A stretch of DNA of 64,000 nt from Flavobacterium johnsoniae UW101 (GTDB lineage: Bacteria > Bacteroidota > Bacteroidia > Flavobacteriales > Flavobacteriaceae), in assembly GCF_000016645.1 (NCBI RefSeq), contig NC_009441.1, positions 6,014,001 to 6,078,000 of the forward strand, read 5' to 3'. The notes beneath the pieces were generated by a model. It was not told the origin of the DNA. It saw nothing but the letters and a program-made list of their open reading frames with translations, and ran no database searches. How positions within the stretch are numbered: position 1 is the first letter of the stretch; the number at the start of each line of letters is the position of its first letter. Positions 60,844 through 64,000 of the stretch are shown in pieces. The position numbers and the translations under genes are program-made.

Positions 60844-62973
60844 ATGAAAAGTCTAAAACTTATTTCATCAGCCATTGCTATGCTTATATGTTTCGTAACA
60901 ATGGCGCAGCAAAGAACCATTACAGGAACTGTTACAGATGAAAATTCAATTGCGCTTCCTGGAGTTAATGTCTACATGCAAAAAACAAAAACTGCTGCCA
61001 CAACCGATTTTGACGGCAAATACAGCATTCAGGTTCAAAAAGGAGATATTCTTGTTTTTAGTTATGTTGGAATGAACACGCAAACCGTTACGGTACAAGA
61101 TTCTAATATCATCAATATTACACTAAAAGAAAGTGGGAATCAGCTGCAAGAAGTTGTTACAGTGGGTTATGGGACTTCAAAATCCAGAAAGAAAATGGTA
61201 AAAGAATCCCGAATGATGGCACAAGGAAAAGTCTCAAGTTTACAAATCTCATCAAACAACCAATATACTCCGGCTCCAAATGTTTCTATGCCTGCTTCTG
61301 AATCTGCTGCGCCTAAAAACGAACCAATGTATATCGTAGATGGAGTTCCTATAAAAGCAGATCAAATGGCTAAAATTAATCCGAATGATATTGACGATGT
61401 AAAAGTTTTAAAAGATGAATCGGCTGCCTCAATTTACGGAAGCAAAGCTGCAAATGGTGCCGTTATTATTGCAACAAAAAAAGGACTTTACAAAAATCTT
61501 TCGGAGCAGGAATTAGATAAAAAACTAAATATTATCAGACCAAATCCAACTCTGCCAACTCAGGAAGATTATGATACTTTTGTAGAAAATGCTTTCGAAA
61601 GCCCGAAAACGGCACCGCTTTCTACTTTTTCTATTGATGTAGATAATGCTTCATATACTAACATCAGACGTTTTTTAAACAGCGGACAAGAAGTTCCAAA
61701 AGATGCTGTGCGTGTAGAAGAAATGGTAAACTTTTTTAAATACAATTATCCGCAGCCAAAAAATGAACATCCGTTTTCTATTAATACAGAATACAGCGAT
61801 TCGCCTTGGAACTCACAAAATAAGATTCTAAAAATTGGTTTACAGGGAAAAAACATTGCAACAAACGATCTTCCTTCATCAAATCTTGTTTTTTTAATCG
61901 ATGTTTCGGGTTCAATGGAAGACATGAACAAACTGCCTCTGCTAAAACAATCCATGAAAATATTGGTAAATGAATTACGCCCAACCGACAAAGTATCTAT
62001 CGTAGTATATGCAGGTGCAGCAGGAATGGTTCTGCCTCCAACATCTGGAAATGAGAAAAAAACAATAATTAAGGCTCTAGATCAATTAGAAGCCGGAGGA
62101 AGTACTGCCGGAGGTGCAGGAATTGAACTAGCTTATAAAATTGCCACAGAAAATTTCATTAAAGGCGGTAATAATCGTGTAATTCTGGCAACCGACGGAG
62201 ACTTTAACGTAGGAAGTTCGTCTAATTCTGATATGGAAAAACTAATCGAGGAAAAAAGAAAAACTGGTGTTTTCTTAACTTGTTTAGGCTACGGAATGGG
62301 AAATTACAAAGACAGCAAAATGGAAATCCTGGCTGATAAAGGAAACGGAAATTATGCTTATATCGATAACATTCAGGAAGCCAATCGTTTTTTAGGAAAA
62401 GAATTTAAAGGTTCTATGTTTGCAATTGCAAAAGATGTAAAAATCCAGATTGAATTTAATCCGAAACAAGTTCAGGCGTATCGATTGATTGGTTATGAAA
62501 ACAGAAAACTTCGTCCGGAAGATTTTAAAAATGATGCTATTGATGCCGGAGAATTAGGAAGTAATCATACTGTTACGGCTTTGTATGAAATTATTCCGGC
62601 TGGTGTAAAAAGCGATTTTTTAAATGTACAGCCAGATGATTTAAAATACACTAAAACCGAAACCAATTCTGCCAATTACAGCAATGAACTTGCGACAATA
62701 AAATTCCGTTATAAAAAACCTGACGGAGACAAAAGCATCGAAATGGTTCAGGTAATCAATACTAAATCGGTTAGTTTAGACCAAGCAAGTGATGACTTTA
62801 AATTCAGCACAGCCGTGGCCTGGTTCGGGTTAAAATTAAGAGATTCAAAATTAATTACTGATAAATCTTCAGAGAGTATTGCTGAATTGGCACAACAAGG
62901 AATGTCATTTGACAAAGGCGGTTACAAAGCCGAATTTATTCGTCTTGTCGAAACTTCTGAGCAATACAATTAA
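60844..62973 (+). CDS. VWA protein with CarboxypepD_reg and TonB-plug-like domains
   Basis: Start at ATG 60844, giving a signal peptide (1-20, MAQQR). An upstream in-frame TTG adds 17 residues without a signal. The 709-aa protein has, in order: a CarboxypepD_reg-like domain (TITGTVTDENSIALPGVNVY, 25-100), a plug-like domain (PMYIVDGVPIKADQMAKINP and DESAASIYGSKAANGAVII, 161-210), and a VWA N-terminal region (STFSIDVDNASYTNIRRFL, 260-300). A von Willebrand A domain follows, with MIDAS DVSGS at 353-357, and a DUF3520-like C-terminus. It probably binds ligands on the cell surface or in the periplasm. Confidence 0.88.
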   Translation: MKSLKLISSAIAMLICFVTMAQQRTITGTVTDENSIALPGVNVYMQKTKTAATTDFDGKYSIQVQKGDILVFSYVGMNTQTVTVQDSNIINITLKESGNQLQEVVTVGYGTSKSRKKMVKESRMMAQGKVSSLQISSNNQYTPAPNVSMPASESAAPKNEPMYIVDGVPIKADQMAKINPNDIDDVKVLKDESAASIYGSKAANGAVIIATKKGLYKNLSEQELDKKLNIIRPNPTLPTQEDYDTFVENAFESPKTAPLSTFSIDVDNASYTNIRRFLNSGQEVPKDAVRVEEMVNFFKYNYPQPKNEHPFSINTEYSDSPWNSQNKILKIGLQGKNIATNDLPSSNLVFLIDVSGSMEDMNKLPLLKQSMKILVNELRPTDKVSIVVYAGAAGMVLPPTSGNEKKTIIKALDQLEAGGSTAGGAGIELAYKIATENFIKGGNNRVILATDGDFNVGSSSNSDMEKLIEEKRKTGVFLTCLGYGMGNYKDSKMEILADKGNGNYAYIDNIQEANRFLGKEFKGSMFAIAKDVKIQIEFNPKQVQAYRLIGYENRKLRPEDFKNDAIDAGELGSNHTVTALYEIIPAGVKSDFLNVQPDDLKYTKTETNSANYSNELATIKFRYKKPDGDKSIEMVQVINTKSVSLDQASDDFKFSTAVAWFGLKLRDSKLITDKSSESIAELAQQGMSFDKGGYKAEFIRLVETSEQYN

Positions 62974-62985
62974 TAAATATTTTAT

Positions 62986-62993
62986 TACATTTG
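62986..62993 (+). promoter_or_regulatory. Promoter -7 box upstream of the LURP-like gene
   Basis: TACATTTG fits TAnnTTTG and lies 34 bases before the ATG at 63028. Confidence 0.5.
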
Positions 62994-63027
62994 CGCTTTA
63001 TTCGAAACACTAATTTTTTACAAACGT

Positions 63028-63615
63028 ATGAACCCAATTTTAAGCCAAAATCTATTTTTAGTTAAAGAACACATCGGAATGTTTAAAGCCGCAAACAACT
63101 ATGATATTTATGATCCAGAAACGAATCAAATTATAATGAACTGCCGAGAAAACAATCTTGGTTTCTTTACTAAAATATTTCGTTTTACAGATTATAAAAG
63201 AGCAACGCCTTTTGACATTGAAATTACAACGGCTTCTGGCGAGAAATTAATTTCTGTAAAAAGAGGAGTTGCCATTTTTCGCTCAACAGTTAAAGTTTTT
63301 GACGAGAAAGACAGATTACTTGGAACCTTCAAACAAAAGTTCTTTTCTATTGGCGGTAAATTTGACATCTTAGATAAAAATGAAAGACCGGCTGCAACAT
63401 TACAGGGAAAATGGACCGGCTGGGATTTTAAATTCTCGCATGAAAACAAACAGCTTGCTCAGGTAAGCAAAAAATGGGCAGGATTAGGTAAAGAGTTTTT
63501 TACAAGTGCAGATAATTATGTATTGAAAATTGAAGAAACCGTACCATCAGATAGTCCGCTTAGACAATTAATCCTTGCAGCAGTAATGTGTATCGACATG
63601 GTTCTAAAGGAATAA
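63028..63615 (+). CDS. LURP-one/scramblase-like domain protein
   Basis: This 195-aa protein has repeated beta strands consistent with the Tubby/LURP-one fold (LFLVKEHIGMFKAANNYDIY, FDIEITTASGEKLISVKRGV, FKQKFFSIGGKFDILDKNER). The last 20 residues are hydrophobic (LRQLILAAVMCIDMVLK), resembling the end helix of scramblase-like proteins. The family name describes plant and animal homologues; bacterial members have no proven activity. It is transcribed alone, with an inverted repeat immediately after it. Confidence 0.75.
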   Translation: MNPILSQNLFLVKEHIGMFKAANNYDIYDPETNQIIMNCRENNLGFFTKIFRFTDYKRATPFDIEITTASGEKLISVKRGVAIFRSTVKVFDEKDRLLGTFKQKFFSIGGKFDILDKNERPAATLQGKWTGWDFKFSHENKQLAQVSKKWAGLGKEFFTSADNYVLKIEETVPSDSPLRQLILAAVMCIDMVLKE

Positions 63616-63647
63616 GAAAGTTGTTAAACTTAGATTAAGAAAACATA

Positions 63648-63708
63648 AGAAAGCATCATTTTAGCTGGCAAAAGTTTTATTTTTGTTATACTTAAAATGA
63701 TGCTTTCT
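63648..63708. repeat. 16-base inverted repeat enclosing a promoter box
   Basis: AGAAAGCATCATTTTA (63648-63663) is perfectly inverted at 63693-63708. The 29-base loop contains TATTTTTG (63678-63685), a -7 match for the following gene at 63729. Confidence 0.75.
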
Positions 63709-63728
63709 GCATTTCTAAAAAACAAATC

Positions 63729-64000
63729 ATGACAGACTTAAAAAATAAAAATGCGTTTATTACTGGCGCTGGAAAAGGAATTGGAAAAGCAGTTGCAATT
63801 GCTTTGGCAAAAGAAGGTGTAAATGTAATTTTAGTTTCAAGAACGCAGGCCGATGTTGATCAACTGGCAGCAGAAACCAATAAATTGGGCGTAAAATCTT
63901 TGGCATTATCTGCTGACGTTTCTGATATCAATTCTATCAATTCAGCTGTTGAAAAAGCTTTAGCCGAATTTAAACATATCGACATTTTAATTAACAGTGC
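63729..64000 (+). CDS. Short-chain dehydrogenase/reductase (FabG-like), partial
   Basis: Ninety codons run to the window edge. The N-terminus MTDLKNKNAFITGAGKGIGK has the TGxxxGxG NAD(P) motif, followed by VNVILVSRTQADVDQLAAE and ILINSA, the conserved NAG-type position. This looks like a FabG/3-ketoacyl-ACP reductase-like SDR, one of many SDRs. The catalytic Ser-Tyr-Lys lies beyond the window, so the substrate cannot be judged. It begins 20 bases after the inverted repeat. Confidence 0.85.
   Translation, partial: MTDLKNKNAFITGAGKGIGKAVAIALAKEGVNVILVSRTQADVDQLAAETNKLGVKSLALSADVSDINSINSAVEKALAEFKHIDILINS

Overview
The window is chromosomal DNA from a Bacteroidota bacterium, most likely a Flavobacterium species. 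The evidence is an AT-rich sequence, start codons without obvious Shine-Dalgarno sites, many copies of the phylum's promoter -7 box TAnnTTTG, lineage-specific genes (DUF4295 beside L28/L33, a 1114-residue SecA, CarboxypepD_reg and SusC-type plug domains), many lipoproteins with a short SC lipobox, and protein similarity recognised by eye. I see no rRNA, tRNA, CRISPR array, prophage or intact insertion sequence. Two genes are cut by the window ends: a bshC-like 3' end at 1-186 and an SDR reductase 5' end at 63729-64000.

Layout. 1-6.5 kb: HGSNAT-like membrane acyltransferase, ndk, DUF721 protein, lipoproteins, a serine hydrolase, then the minus-strand block rpmB-rpmG-DUF4295-ftsY plus a 59-aa membrane protein. 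6.5-18 kb: cinA, an orphan Hpt protein with an FAH-family hydrolase, a DEDDh exonuclease, a 2-oxo acid dehydrogenase E2, a glycosyltransferase, an Omp85-like protein, a second HGSNAT-like protein, and a CpsB-type phosphatase convergent with a polyprenyl glycosylphosphotransferase. 18-26 kb: secreted propeller-like protein, ABC-F ATPase, FKBP lipoprotein, methyltransferase, XRE regulator, lipoprotein, LolD/MacB-type ATPase, cobalamin adenosyltransferase. 26-33.4 kb: DUF2795 protein, SecA, then a four-gene envelope locus (small CNGxC protein, MbnP-like lipoprotein, MbnH/MauG-like di-heme lipoprotein, outer-membrane protein with an N-terminal Cys cluster) that looks like a copper-handling or protein-oxidation system. 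33.4-39.5 kb: TrmH-like methylase; an APS kinase / Asp-hydroxylase-like / sulfotransferase cassette; a cysteine-free class III sirtuin overlapping a sterol-desaturase-family gene; purB. 39.6-46.5 kb: CPA2 antiporter, 1-Cys peroxiredoxin, AEC transporter, an Rrf2 regulator with an NmrA-like oxidoreductase that share a near-identical operator, and MeaB. 46.5-56 kb: lipoprotein, LTA-synthase-like protein, MATE exporter, two outer-membrane proteins, a LytTR/LytS-type two-component pair with matching putative LytTR sites, PPK2. 56-64 kb: propeller-like protein, prolyl oligopeptidase, an ECF sigma / anti-sigma-like / VWA cluster in which two non-receptor proteins carry TonB-plug-like segments, an LURP/scramblase-like protein, and an SDR.

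The strongest discovery candidates are the MbnP/MbnH-like locus, the PAPS-hydroxylase-sulfotransferase cassette, the two regulons inferred from duplicated operators (Rrf2 and LytTR), and the dense, varied population of intergenic inverted repeats. These repeats fall into at least five families, several of which occur many times in 64 kb.
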